The position numbers were made by a program, and so were the translations under genes. Shown piece after piece: positions 23,106 to 31,795 of a DNA stretch of 64,000 bases (positions are counted from its first letter, which is position 1; every line of letters starts with the position of its first letter). The notes beneath the pieces were generated by a model. It was not told the origin of the DNA. It did not search any database and saw nothing but the letters and a program-made list of their open reading frames with translations. The stretch is from Methylobacterium durans (lineage in GTDB: Bacteria > Pseudomonadota > Alphaproteobacteria > Rhizobiales > Beijerinckiaceae), in NCBI RefSeq assembly GCF_003173715.1, contig NZ_CP029550.1:4821501-4885500 (forward strand), written 5' to 3'.

Positions 23106-23978
23106 CTAATTCCGCAAGGGCCTGAGCCACGGCTCCGCCGTGGCGTAAAGGTCACCACTCTGCCGCCAATCGTCGGTCGTCCTGCCGGTGATCTTTGCCA
23201 CGTAGTCCCGCGTCTCCTTCGGCAGCAGCGAACGACCGGCGAGCCAATCCCTGACCCGCTGCGGGCCGGCGTTGTAGGCTGCGGCAGCGAAGCCGAGATT
23301 TCCGAAACGGGTCCGGTACTCCTTCAACAGTTCTGCGGATTTCGGAATGGCTTCGAAGGGGTTGAACGGATCGACCAGCCCGCGTTCGCTCGCAGTTCCT
23401 GGCATGAACTGAGCGACGCCCTGCGCACCTGCTCGGCTGACGGCACGATGGTTCAAGCCGCTCTCCTGCCGCAGCAGGCGCATCAGGAACTCGATCGGCA
23501 GGCCATTGATGACCGCTGCGTGCTCGATGAACTCGCTCATGCGCTGCTTGTCACCGAAGAAGGCAGCCGACCAAGCCTCCTCGATCGTCTGGAACGCGGA
23601 CCGCTCGAAGTGAATGGCACTGCCCGCTGTGAGCGCCTGCTGCACATAGGCGTAGGCAGCGCCTCCCGGAGCAGTTGTCGCAACGATGCTCGGCACGGCC
23701 ACCCCCGCTTCGGTCGCAGGAGGGGCTTCGGTGGCTACGGCTGGACGGCTCAGTGCCTCATCCCGCAGTGGAGCGTCAGGAGTGGAGAGAAGCAACGCGG
23801 CGGCTGCGGCGAGCGTACCGACCTTCCGGTTCGCGGCGAGCCGGTAGACGGCGATCTTGAGCGCGCTTCGAGCCACCCTGGCCCGGTACACGCTCACACT
23901 CGTCTGCCGAAGGAGTTCCATTCTGGGTCCGAACACGACACGTATGGCCACGCTTGCATGACCAGGACGCCCCCTCAA
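23106..23978 (-). CDS. lytic transglycosylase (SLT domain)
   Basis: Up to 290 aa; Met at 23921 (MELLRQTSVSVYRARVARSA) is a possible later start. A hydrophobic anchor (VGTLAAAAALLLS) precedes an SLT/goose-lysozyme-like domain in the last 160 residues: catalytic Glu in LRQESGLNHRAVSRAGAQG, then VAQFMPGTA, NPFEAI and AAAYNAGPQRVRDW. Such enzymes cleave the glycan strands of peptidoglycan in the periplasm, in wall turnover or to make room for secretion machines. No secretion genes adjoin. Probably monocistronic. Confidence 0.88.
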   Translation of the reverse strand: MRGRPGHASVAIRVVFGPRMELLRQTSVSVYRARVARSALKIAVYRLAANRKVGTLAAAAALLLSTPDAPLRDEALSRPAVATEAPPATEAGVAVPSIVATTAPGGAAYAYVQQALTAGSAIHFERSAFQTIEEAWSAAFFGDKQRMSEFIEHAAVINGLPIEFLMRLLRQESGLNHRAVSRAGAQGVAQFMPGTASERGLVDPFNPFEAIPKSAELLKEYRTRFGNLGFAAAAYNAGPQRVRDWLAGRSLLPKETRDYVAKITGRTTDDWRQSGDLYATAEPWLRPLRN

Positions 23979-24078
23979 GCTTGATCGCGCGGCATCCTAA
24001 ACAACACTGCCATGACGGAAGTTGGGCCAGAGTTCAGACTCCGCATAGCCTCATCCGTTCTGCACAGGCTGCTCGCGA

Positions 24079-24709
24079 CTACCGAGTAGAACGAGCGATG
24101 GCGGCCAAGCCTTCAGAACTCGGCGATGCTTTGAGGTCGCGCCATGCCATCCGCAGTACCGTCACGGCGGCTTGAAACGAGAAGATCACGAAGATCAGAT
24201 CGAGCACGTACTCCGGCCAGCGCACCGGGGCGAAGTGGGCGAGAATGCTCAAAATGGCCGTCAGCACAGCAGCAGCCGCGTCATTGCGCGCATTCAGCCA
24301 TGTTGCCTGGATCAGTGGATTCGCGTCGTTGCGGAAGCGAGCCAGAGCGGCGGCAGCCAACGAAGCGGCCGCAACTGCAACGAGATTGGAGGCGACGATC
24401 TCCCCCAAGCCGCTGGTGTCGGGGCTCTGGAGATCCGACCACAGGTCGCACAGGCCGTCGATGCCGGTCGCCGCCAGGATCAAGCCGATGACAATAGCAG
24501 ACAGGCGCTCTGTTCGCGCACCTCGGCCAAACACAAAGGCGGCCACAGCATTGAGAGCGATGTCGTAGCCGAAGCCGGAAGCGTCCTTCAGCAGATCCTT
24601 CGAGCCAATGGCATGTGCCCACGCCGCTTCGACAAGGGCCAGCAGCAGGATGCCAGCCGCGATGACCCAGACGGTCTGCTTGTAGCCGAAGCCAGAGGTC
24701 GTCCTTGGC
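24079..24709 (-). pseudogene. CDF-like membrane protein gene, main part, split from its start by IS3-like copy 1
   Basis: Open frame from the IS end (24709) to the stop at 24079. It reads SGFGYKQTVWVIAAGILLLALVE..., then KDLLKDASGFGYDIALNAVAAF, SAIVIGLILAATGIDGL and ATWLNARNDAAAAVLTAILS, about five membrane segments. The pattern recalls cation diffusion facilitator transporters (the ARNDA in a late helix recalls HxxxD), but the metal ligands are degenerate, so transport is uncertain. Removing the element and one copy of its 9-bp duplication restores a frame starting at ATG 26254 (MPLHLDEQRPRTT...), about 213 aa. As it stands only an internal GTG at 24546 could start a shorter protein. Confidence 0.7.
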
Positions 24710-24783
24710 TGTCCGTCGTCAGATGATTTGAGACGATCTGGGACGCTCAGGAACGGAGGCTCTGGTCCACCTGGGTTGAGAGG

Positions 24784-25764
24784 TTAGGCAGCCCGCGCGT
24801 GGTGGCGCAAGCGGCGGTCGATGAGGGTCTGACGCTTGATCTGCGCCCGCTCGCGCAGGATGCCCTCGCCGCGGCCGAGATAGACGTCAGCGGGGGTGAG
24901 ATTGCCCAGGCTCTCGTGAGCTCGGACGTGGTTGTAGTGCTCCACGAAGGCGGCAACCCGGGCCTCCAACTCGCCCGGCAGGTAGGCGTGTTCGAGCAGG
25001 ATGCGGTTCTTGAGCGTCTGGTGCCAGCGCTCGATCTTGCCCTGCGTCTGGGGATGGCGCGGCGCACCGCGGATGTGGGTCATGCCTCGGCTGCCAAGCC
25101 ATGTCGCCAAGTCACCCGCGACGTAGCTCGATCCGTTGTCGGTCAGCAGCCGCGGGCGATGCGCCACCGGCACCTGATCGAGCCCGGCCGCGGTCAGCGC
25201 CAGATCGAGCGTGGCGGTGACGTCGCTGGCCTGCATCGTGGCGCAGAGCTTCCAGGCCACGATGAAGCGCGAGAAGTCGTCCAGCACCGTCGACAGGTAG
25301 TACCAGCCCCAGCCGACAACCTTCAGGTAGGTGAAGTCGGTCTGCCAGAGCTGGTTGGGCGCCGTGGTCTTGTCGCGGAACGCGTCGGCGGCCTTGACGA
25401 CGATGTAAGCGGGGCTGGTGATCAGGTCCTGGGCCTTGAGCAGGCGGTAGACGCTGGCTTCCGAGACGAAGTAGCGCCGCTCGTCGGTGAAGCGCACCGC
25501 CAGTTCGCGTGGGCTGAGTTCCGGCTCCTCCAGCGCGAGGGCGACGATCTGCTCGCGGATCTCTGTCGGTAGACGGTTCCAGACCCGGCTGGGCCGGGAT
25601 GGTCGGTCAGCCAATGCCTCGGGACCGCCTCTCAGGTAGGCGTCGTACCAGCGGTAGAACGTCGATCGGGTGATGCCGAGCTTCTCCAGGGTGCGGCGCA
25701 CCGGCAGGTGGGATTGCTCAACCAGCCGGATGATCTCCAGCTTCTCAGGGGCTGGGTACCTCAT
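24784..25764 (-). CDS. IS3-like transposase orfB (copy 1)
   Basis: 326 aa. An N-terminal helix-turn-helix (LVEQSHLPVRRTLEKLGITRSTFYRWYDAY) is followed by the rve-type DDE core: QTDFTYLKV (Asp), LTDNGSSYVAG (Asp), GKIERWHQTLKNR (Glu). Start ATG 25764 overlaps the orfA stop by ATGA, as expected for coupled or frameshifted translation. Looks intact. Confidence 0.92.
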   Translation of the reverse strand: MRYPAPEKLEIIRLVEQSHLPVRRTLEKLGITRSTFYRWYDAYLRGGPEALADRPSRPSRVWNRLPTEIREQIVALALEEPELSPRELAVRFTDERRYFVSEASVYRLLKAQDLITSPAYIVVKAADAFRDKTTAPNQLWQTDFTYLKVVGWGWYYLSTVLDDFSRFIVAWKLCATMQASDVTATLDLALTAAGLDQVPVAHRPRLLTDNGSSYVAGDLATWLGSRGMTHIRGAPRHPQTQGKIERWHQTLKNRILLEHAYLPGELEARVAAFVEHYNHVRAHESLGNLTPADVYLGRGEGILRERAQIKRQTLIDRRLRHHARAA

Positions 25765-26135
25765 GCCTCGTCGTCCCCAGCCCCGCTCATGCTTTTTTTG
25801 AGCAGGCGGTTCTCCAGGAGGAGATCGGCCACAACCTCCTTCAGCGCGCCCGCCTCGCGGCGCAGCTCCTTGACTTCGTCTGCTGTCGCCGCCCGCGCCG
25901 TGTCGCCCGCCAGCCGCTTCTTACCGGCTTCCAGGAACTCCTTGGACCAGCCGTAGTACATCGAGCTGGCGATGCCCTCGCGCCGACACAGCTCGGCGAT
26001 ACTGTCCTCGCCGCGCAGGCCCTCCAGCACGATGCGGATCTTCTCCTCGGCCGAGAACTGCCGGCGGGTGGCCCGGCGGATGTCTTTGATCACCGCGTCT
26101 GCCGGCTTGCGTGCCAGTCCGGATGTCTGCTTCAT
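25761..26135 (-). CDS. IS3-like transposase orfA (copy 1)
   Basis: 124 aa helix-turn-helix protein (RQFSAEEKIRIVLEGLRGEDSIAELCRREGI) with a C-terminal leucine-zipper-like coil (ELRREAGALKEVVADLLLENRLL), the usual OrfA organisation. It ends overlapping orfB by four bases. Confidence 0.92.
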   Translation of the reverse strand: MKQTSGLARKPADAVIKDIRRATRRQFSAEEKIRIVLEGLRGEDSIAELCRREGIASSMYYGWSKEFLEAGKKRLAGDTARAATADEVKELRREAGALKEVVADLLLENRLLKKSMSGAGDDEA

Positions 26136-26228
26136 CGTCGTGCCTCAGGACTACGATGAACCAGCCATCCTCCGTTCGTGAAGGGCCTCGATGTGTCTCA
26201 GGAGCGCTGACGGCGGACAGTCCTTGGC

Positions 26229-26254
26229 CTCTGTTCATCAAGGTGCAACGGCAT
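26229..26254 (-). pseudogene. first codons of the CDF-like gene, separated by IS3-like copy 1
   Basis: ATG at 26254 (minus) followed by codons PLHLDEQR leads straight into the duplicated target GCCAAGGAC. GAGG lies upstream (ATCGAGGTCTCACG). Read across the element it joins the frame at 24709 exactly, showing the element landed about ten codons into the gene. Confidence 0.65.
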
Positions 26255-26427
26255 CGTGAGACCTCGATCCTGCCGGGCGGCAGAGACTGCGCGCTCCGGC
26301 CGCCACTCGGCTGAAGCGCGTCGTCCTTATGCCGAGGCCGCAGACTGGTTCTGTGGTGCTGGCTTGAGCATTTGGCGGAGAAGGCTGGGCGAAACTGAGG
26401 CGGCACGCAGTCTGCCGTCCGCCGCTC

Positions 26428-26772
26428 TCAGCGGACCTGGAGCAGCTTATCGACGAGGGGCATCAGAGCATCCACGCATGCCTTGGTGCTGTCGTCCGCG
26501 GCGCACTTGAAGTTGATCTCGGTCTCGCCGCGACGGAAGCGCAGATGGCCGCCCTTCTTACCCATCATAAAAGGACGGCGATGATGCCAACTGCCTTCGC
26601 GCTCCCCGTCAGCGTCTGGCGGCCCTCGCCGTTGTCCTTCGGGACGACCGCCACCATCCTGTGCGAAGCCACCTGCCGGCGGTGGGTTTGAGGAGCCTCC
26701 GGGTGCCGTTTGAGCCCAGCAGACGGTGCTGGCGAGTACGGCCCCAAGGCCGGCGGCGATCAGGCGCTTCAT
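26428..26772 (-). CDS. secreted hypothetical protein
   Basis: 114 aa from ATG 26772 (GGAGGA upstream). Signal peptide MKRLIAAGLGAVLASTVCWA, a Pro/Gly/Asp/Arg-rich low-complexity part, then a domain with FRRGETEINFKCAADDSTKACVDALMPLVDKLLQ holding two cysteines. No named family. It lies just downstream, on the same strand as the copper operon, but 650 bases away, so co-transcription is doubtful. The short histidine cluster HHRR and acidic stretch could bind metal; this is only inferred. Confidence 0.7.
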   Translation of the reverse strand: MKRLIAAGLGAVLASTVCWAQTAPGGSSNPPPAGGFAQDGGGRPEGQRRGPPDADGEREGSWHHRRPFMMGKKGGHLRFRRGETEINFKCAADDSTKACVDALMPLVDKLLQVR

Positions 26773-26781
26773 GAGAGACAA

Positions 26782-27423
26782 ATCCTCCTGGGTTCATCAA
26801 GACGCAGAGGTATAGCGCTCGGCTGTTTCCCGGATTTTTCAATTCGGCGCGCCGATGCTGCCTGGGTCGAGCCGCCGTTCGACGGACGCAAGCTCATCCC
26901 TCGGATGCGGACCACTGATCGCCTACCTGCGGCCGGAGCTTGTGGAAGGCAGGTGAGAAGCACTCGGGATGGCACCGAAACGTAACCATTGGCGTTGAAC
27001 CTCGACAGTACGGAGTTTCAGGCCCATGACCCTTCTCACGATCCTGCTTGCCAGCAACGTTGCTATCGCTGGCACATTCTCCCTGGTCGCGGTCCTGACG
27101 GACTGACGGGCTTGCGAAAACCACGTTGCCCAGGCGCGCCTCGCGAAAGCCGTTCCACTCGCTTCTCTCGCGGTCTGCCGGTCGACTTCGCTCGCCTGCT
27201 CTGAGCCCTTGGGGGCACCTCGTAGTCCGACGCTTGCCGACGCCCTTCTCCACCACCAGCGCCAAAATGGCTCCGCAGCACCGTCTTCATCCTCACGGGG
27301 ATCGCGGTGCCGACCGCTGCGGCCTGACGGTCTACCCCAATCGTGGAGGAGATTTGCGGGCGGACCGTCTCGGGGCGTTCAGGAGGACGTAGCAGAAATA
27401 GGCGACGAACGCTCCCTTGGCCC
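26782..27423. other. intergenic stretch with one half of a direct repeat
   Basis: 640 bases with no convincing gene. It holds repeat 27155-27246, similar to 30149-30239 on the other side of the copper operon, and a possible 26-aa hydrophobic frame at 27026-27106 (MTLLTILLASNVAIAGTFSL...) that lacks a good ribosome site and is not called. Confidence 0.45.
27155..27246 (+). repeat. direct repeat, left copy, beside the copper operon
   Basis: Shares CCACTCGCTTCTCTCG, CTGCTCTGAGCCC and GCCGACGCC in order and spacing with 30149-30239. About 92 bases, imperfect. The two copies flank the cop operon. Confidence 0.65.
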
Positions 27424-28278
27424 TCAGGCGTGTGGGTTCATCGTTCCGAGGACGCTCACATCAAGCAGCACTAGAAGGCCCACAAGTTGCTCCAACGTTA
27501 TGCTGCCAACGAGGGAGCGCATGGTTGCTGCTCGGCCGGCGGTTCGTAGTTGTGGCAGAAAGCGGTAGCGGTTGAGCGCTGCCAACCCGATCATGAGCAT
27601 GACGAGCGTGATCTTGAGTGCAAGGACGCGCACGTAGGCGTCCGTGAAGTTCGGCCCTGCGCCGAGCATATGCCACGTGTTGACGGCCCCCGTTGCGACA
27701 ACGCCAGCAACCGCCATGACCGCCGTTGATGAAAAACGGCGCAGCGCCGTCTCGGCGGTCGGTAAATCAGCACTTCCTCGGTGAGCCGAGAACACGACCA
27801 GTCCGAGCGGCACCAGACCACCGAGCCAGAGCGCAGCACAGAGGGTATGCACCGCGAGGTTCACTGAGCCGAGCGTACCCCAGGCGACGGCGTGTCCGCC
27901 CCACCCCTCGCCGATCAGCAGCACTGCCGATGGTGTCGCGATTACAGGGCTCGGCCGGAGAGCAAGGGCTATCAGCAGCAGGAGAAGCGCCGCTCCAAGC
28001 CGCACCAGCCAGACCATTCTGAAGCTGCTTTCGGTCAGGATGACCTTGACGGTGGGCAGCACCTCACCCGTGTCGTCCAGCGTCGCCGCCAGAGCGAAGA
28101 GCCAAGTGAGCAGCGCCAGAACGGTGGCAACAGCCAGTGCTGCGGTCAGCCAGCGTGGTAGGGCCGCCCAGGTGCTCCGGCCCGCGTAGAGCGGGAATAC
28201 CGCTGCGCCAAACAGCAGGACGATGCTCACGTAGTAGACCGCCCGCGCCAGGATGATCGTGACCTGAGCCGCTTCCAC
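27424..28278 (-). CDS. copD: copper resistance protein CopD
   Basis: 284 aa inner-membrane protein with about eight hydrophobic segments, of the CopD/PcoD/YcnJ family, which takes copper into or across the inner membrane with periplasmic CopC. Typical blocks: VHTLCAALWLGGLVPL, TGAVNTWHML and FLPQLR; the conserved His residues of the membrane helices (VHT, TWHML) are present. It begins three bases after copC, so the two are co-transcribed and probably coupled. Complete. Confidence 0.92.
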   Translation of the reverse strand: MEAAQVTIILARAVYYVSIVLLFGAAVFPLYAGRSTWAALPRWLTAALAVATVLALLTWLFALAATLDDTGEVLPTVKVILTESSFRMVWLVRLGAALLLLLIALALRPSPVIATPSAVLLIGEGWGGHAVAWGTLGSVNLAVHTLCAALWLGGLVPLGLVVFSAHRGSADLPTAETALRRFSSTAVMAVAGVVATGAVNTWHMLGAGPNFTDAYVRVLALKITLVMLMIGLAALNRYRFLPQLRTAGRAATMRSLVGSITLEQLVGLLVLLDVSVLGTMNPHA

Positions 28279-28281
28279 GGT

Positions 28282-28641
28282 TCAGGGCCTGACCTCGAAA
28301 GTAAAGCTGCCCTGCGTTCGGTGGCTGTCCACCGACACCGCATGCCATGTCACGCGGTAAGTGCCCGCAGGAAGACCTCGCACGAGCGCGACCCGCATCT
28401 CTGAGCCTTGTGCCTGTACACGACCAGCGGCCACCGAGCGGCCATCGGCCGAGGTGACGGCAACCCCGGAAAAGTGCGGCTCGACACCCTCGCTGAAGCT
28501 GAGACGCACCTCGCTCGGCGGCACCGGAATAGTGCTGCCGACGCGCGGGGTTGCGGTGACCAACTCGGCGTGAGCCCACGCCGAGAAGGCTGACGCGCTC
28601 AGGCCGAATGCCACGAGGATGGTGAGGAGCATTGTGCGCAT
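28282..28641 (-). CDS. copC: copper resistance protein CopC
   Basis: 119 aa from ATG 28641. Signal peptide ending SAWA, so the mature protein starts with HAELVTATP, the N-terminal His typical of Cu(II)-binding CopC. It folds as a beta-sandwich: PPSEVRLSFSEGVEP, GLPAGTYRVTWHAVSVDSH and GSFTFEV are family motifs; His in WHAVSVDSH completes the Cu(II) site. The methionine-rich Cu(I) loop of the Pseudomonas protein is absent. Lies 10 bases after the upstream gene and 3 before copD. Confidence 0.93.
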   Translation of the reverse strand: MRTMLLTILVAFGLSASAFSAWAHAELVTATPRVGSTIPVPPSEVRLSFSEGVEPHFSGVAVTSADGRSVAAGRVQAQGSEMRVALVRGLPAGTYRVTWHAVSVDSHRTQGSFTFEVRP

Positions 28642-28651
28642 CTGAGCGCCC

Positions 28652-29575
28652 TCAGAAGATCGGCCGCCCAATCGTGGTCGGGAAGATGTCATCGAGATAG
28701 AAGTGCACTTGTCCGAGCACGCCAACGTGCCGCCCGCTCTGCCGGTTCACTGGGATCAGCGCCTCAAGCCCGAACTGCACCTTCTGCCCGACCCAGATCA
28801 CACCAGGGTTGATCGTGCCGGTGGTCGGCAGGCGGGCGAAGTTGTTGCTCGCAGGGCTCACGAAGGTGGCCTCCACCAGCGGGATCAGGTGGTTCACAAA
28901 GTCGGGCAGGCCGAGATCCACGACGTTGGCCTTGAGATAGGGCAGGCTGTACTGGAGCGTGCCTCCCCAGACGATGTTGCGCGGATTGTGCTCGATGTCG
29001 AAGCTGGGCAGTCCGCTATCCTGATCGATGCCGGTGAGTGTCACGGTGCGGCCTGAACCAGGGATGGCGTAGCCGACCTGTCCCGTGATAGCGAAGGGCC
29101 GGATCCAGGAGAGTGTGTCCGGCAGATCGCCCAAGCCTTTGCCGAACCATATCGTAGGCGTGAACACGTTGAAGCGCTCGGCCCCAATGCGAGTGGCACC
29201 GGTTCTGCCCCATTCGACGCTCAAGCCTGCCGAGAGAATGAACTCGTGCTCAGGATCGGTGATCGCCTGATACTTGAAGGTGGTCTCAAGGTTCTGCCAG
29301 CCGCTGCCGCCGGGACGCAGGTGCGTCCACGTCTCGCCGAACGAGACGCCCAAGTGCTCGGTGAAGCGCTTCGAGTACTCGAACGAGAGATCGACCTCGC
29401 GGGCGTTGTCGCCGTTCTTGAAGATGACGAAGGTGGGCAGGGAGAGTTCGTCGGCGACGAAGGGATCATCGACTCCAAGAGTGGCGGGGAAGAAGCGGTT
29501 GCCGACGATGCCGTGTGCGAGCGCAGGCAACGTGCTGGTGAGCAGCAGGAGACCAGCGGCTATAGCGGCGTTCAT
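28652..29575 (-). CDS. outer-membrane-like beta-rich protein of the copper operon
   Basis: 307 aa with signal peptide MNAAIAAGLLLLTSTLPALA and then alternating hydrophobic/polar segments (VDLSFEYSKRF, EFILSAGLSVEWGRTG, VQFGLEALIPV, GVLGQVHFYLDDIFP) ending in Phe, a pattern of outer-membrane barrels. No named family recognised. A His right after the cleavage site (AHGIVGNRFFP) could bind metal. It lies 10 bases upstream of copC, so its product probably works with CopC/CopD in copper handling. Confidence 0.75.
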   Translation of the reverse strand: MNAAIAAGLLLLTSTLPALAHGIVGNRFFPATLGVDDPFVADELSLPTFVIFKNGDNAREVDLSFEYSKRFTEHLGVSFGETWTHLRPGGSGWQNLETTFKYQAITDPEHEFILSAGLSVEWGRTGATRIGAERFNVFTPTIWFGKGLGDLPDTLSWIRPFAITGQVGYAIPGSGRTVTLTGIDQDSGLPSFDIEHNPRNIVWGGTLQYSLPYLKANVVDLGLPDFVNHLIPLVEATFVSPASNNFARLPTTGTINPGVIWVGQKVQFGLEALIPVNRQSGRHVGVLGQVHFYLDDIFPTTIGRPIF

Positions 29576-29617
29576 GAAGTTGGCCTTGACTGTCGACTGA
29601 AGACACAGTACGCGCGA

Positions 29618-30013
29618 TCAACTGAAGGACGGCGGTGCGCGCGATCCGGCAGGCGGCAAGATGGTTCGCGGAAGAACAGCTACGCCAGGGGGAGCCCTGA
29701 TAAGGCTGGGCGCCTCTGCGTAGCGAAGGCCCCTGACCTCGGCAGAGGTTGATAGGGCTACAGCCTGGGCGACCCCGCAATGCGCGATACAGCAGACATC
29801 GTTATGCTCTGAGTGGGCGCGCTGATCGGGTCGGACGGATGCGCCTTCGACATGCGCAGAGCAGATGATGCTCCCGTTCACCGATGCGGAAACAGCGACG
29901 GCACGCTGGGCGGCTGCGCCAAACGCGAGAACGGCCTGTACCATAAGCACATGTACCAGGACGAAAGCGACAGTTGTCCCTGTAGTGTTTTTTCGGGGCG
30001 GGCCTCTTTCCAT
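29618..30013 (-). CDS. DUF2946-like protein, first gene of the copper operon
   Basis: 131 aa from ATG 30013 (MERGPPRKNTTGTT); the longer frame to 30103 adds non-family residues. One hydrophobic segment (VAFVLVHVLMVQAVLAFGAAA) is followed by IICSAH and HNDVCCIAHC, the Cys/His pattern of DUF2946-type proteins found in copper gene clusters. It is 42 bases ahead of the next gene on the same strand. Probably exported; metal binding is inferred. Confidence 0.6.
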   Translation of the reverse strand: MERGPPRKNTTGTTVAFVLVHVLMVQAVLAFGAAAQRAVAVSASVNGSIICSAHVEGASVRPDQRAHSEHNDVCCIAHCGVAQAVALSTSAEVRGLRYAEAPSLIRAPPGVAVLPRTILPPAGSRAPPSFS

Positions 30014-30148
30014 GCGATCAAGCTGAGCCACAGGGCAAGGCCGCACAACACGTTCAACGGTAACACACTGTGGGAGGGTTAAGACGTGCCTCAGCCGCAA
30101 CAATTGAGGCTCCGTCTTCTCTCTGACCGTCCGATCCTCCGATCAGTC

Positions 30149-30239
30149 CCACTCGCTTCTCTCGTGGCCCGCCTATCGGTATCGCTGGCCTGCTCTGAGC
30201 CCAGATGGGTACCTCGCAGCCCAATGCCCGCCGACGCCA
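30149..30239 (+). repeat. direct repeat, right copy, beside the copper operon
   Basis: Partner of 27155-27246. It ends 46 bases before the left end of IS3-like copy 2. Confidence 0.65.
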
Positions 30240-30369
30240 TCCCTTCACACTCAGCGCCGCACGGCCTCCGCGGTACCCTACAGATTGTCCGCCGTCAGCG
30301 CTCCTGAGACACATCGAGGCCCTTCACGAACGGAGGATGGCTGGTTCATCGTAGTCCTGAGGCACGACG

Positions 30370-30744
30370 ATGAAGCAGACATCCGGACTGGCACGCAAGC
30401 CGGCAGACGCGGTGATCAAAGACATCCGCCGGGCCACCCGCCGGCAGTTCTCGGCCGAGGAGAAGATCCGCATCGTGCTGGAGGGCCTGCGCGGCGAGGA
30501 CAGTATCGCCGAGCTGTGTCGGCGCGAGGGCATCGCCAGCTCGATGTACTACGGCTGGTCCAAGGAGTTCCTGGAAGCCGGTAAGAAGCGGCTGGCGGGC
30601 GACACGGCGCGGGCGGCGACAGCAGACGAAGTCAAGGAGCTGCGCCGCGAGGCGGGCGCGCTGAAGGAGGTTGTGGCCGATCTCCTCCTGGAGAACCGCC
30701 TGCTCAAAAAAAGCATGAGCGGGGCTGGGGACGACGAGGCATGA
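30370..30744 (+). CDS. IS3-like transposase orfA (copy 2)
   Basis: 124 aa, identical in translation to the orfA of copy 1. Confidence 0.92.
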   Translation: MKQTSGLARKPADAVIKDIRRATRRQFSAEEKIRIVLEGLRGEDSIAELCRREGIASSMYYGWSKEFLEAGKKRLAGDTARAATADEVKELRREAGALKEVVADLLLENRLLKKSMSGAGDDEA

Positions 30745-31721
30745 GGTACCCAGCCCCTGAGAAGCTGGAGATCATCCGGCTGGTTGAGCAATCCCACCTG
30801 CCGGTGCGCCGCACCCTGGAGAAGCTCGGCATCACCCGATCGACGTTCTACCGCTGGTACGACGCCTACCTGAGAGGCGGTCCCGAGGCATTGGCTGACC
30901 GACCATCCCGGCCCAGCCGGGTCTGGAACCGTCTACCGACAGAGATCCGCGAGCAGATCGTCGCCCTCGCGCTGGAGGAGCCGGAACTCAGCCCACGCGA
31001 ACTGGCGGTGCGCTTCACCGACGAGCGGCGCTACTTCGTCTCGGAAGCCAGCGTCTACCGCCTGCTCAAGGCCCAGGACCTGATCACCAGCCCCGCTTAC
31101 ATCGTCGTCAAGGCCGCCGACGCGTTCCGCGACAAGACCACGGCGCCCAACCAGCTCTGGCAGACCGACTTCACCTACCTGAAGGTTGTCGGCTGGGGCT
31201 GGTACTACCTGTCGACGGTGCTGGACGACTTCTCGCGCTTCATCGTGGCCTGGAAGCTCTGCGCCACGATGCAGGCCAGCGACGTCACCGCCACGCTCGA
31301 TCTGGCGCTGACCGCGGCCGGGCTCGATCAGGTGCCGGTGGCGCATCGCCCGCGGCTGCTGACCGACAACGGATCGAGCTACGTCGCGGGTGACTTGGCG
31401 ACATGGCTCGGCAGCCGAGGCATGACCCACATCCGCGGTGCGCCGCGCCATCCCCAGACGCAGGGCAAGATCGAGCGCTGGCACCAGACGCTCAAGAACC
31501 GCATCCTGCTCGAACACGCCTACCTGCCGGGCGAGTTGGAGGCCCGGGTTGCCGCCTTCGTGGAGCACTACAACCACGTCCGAGCTCACGAGAGCCTGGG
31601 CAATCTCACCCCCGCTGACGTCTATCTCGGCCGCGGCGAGGGCATCCTGCGCGAGCGGGCGCAGATCAAGCGTCAGACCCTCATCGACCGCCGCTTGCGC
31701 CACCACGCGCGGGCTGCCTAA
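30741..31721 (+). CDS. IS3-like transposase orfB (copy 2)
   Basis: 326 aa, identical in translation to orfB of copy 1; the one base difference at 31409 is silent in this frame. Overlaps orfA by ATGA. DDE residues intact. Confidence 0.92.
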   Translation: MRYPAPEKLEIIRLVEQSHLPVRRTLEKLGITRSTFYRWYDAYLRGGPEALADRPSRPSRVWNRLPTEIREQIVALALEEPELSPRELAVRFTDERRYFVSEASVYRLLKAQDLITSPAYIVVKAADAFRDKTTAPNQLWQTDFTYLKVVGWGWYYLSTVLDDFSRFIVAWKLCATMQASDVTATLDLALTAAGLDQVPVAHRPRLLTDNGSSYVAGDLATWLGSRGMTHIRGAPRHPQTQGKIERWHQTLKNRILLEHAYLPGELEARVAAFVEHYNHVRAHESLGNLTPADVYLGRGEGILRERAQIKRQTLIDRRLRHHARAA

Positions 31722-31795
31722 CCTCTCAACCCAGGTGGACCAGAGCCTCCGTTCCTGAGCGTCCCAGATCGTCTCAAATCATCTGACGACGGACA

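Larger units (their letters stand above)
24710..26219 (-). mobile_element. IS3-like insertion sequence, copy 1 (1510 bp)
   Basis: Terminal repeats TGTCCGTCGTCAG (24710) and CTGACGGCGGACA (ending 26219), 12 of 13 matching. The same 9 bases GTCCTTGGC flank it on both sides (24701-24709 and 26220-26228). It carries two orfs, orfA and orfB. Copy 2 at 30286-31795 is the same length in the opposite orientation; one base difference was noted (25096 versus 31409). Confidence 0.93.
30286..31795 (+). mobile_element. IS3-like insertion sequence, copy 2 (1510 bp)
   Basis: Same terminal repeats (TGTCCGCCGTCAG at 30286, CTGACGACGGACA ending 31795) and same genes as copy 1 but inverted. The flanks (CCTACAGAT on the left, ACCCTTCAG on the right) do not match, so unlike copy 1 there is no target duplication: a deletion or recombination has occurred at one side. 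Confidence 0.93.

Noticed and set aside
24799..25572. 257-codon plus-strand frame, mirrored at 30933-31706
   Set aside because: Antisense to the IS3-like orfB in both copies.
27026..27106. 26-aa hydrophobic frame
   Set aside because: No good ribosome site, no conserved partner, and it lies in a stretch with stop-rich frames; not called as a gene.
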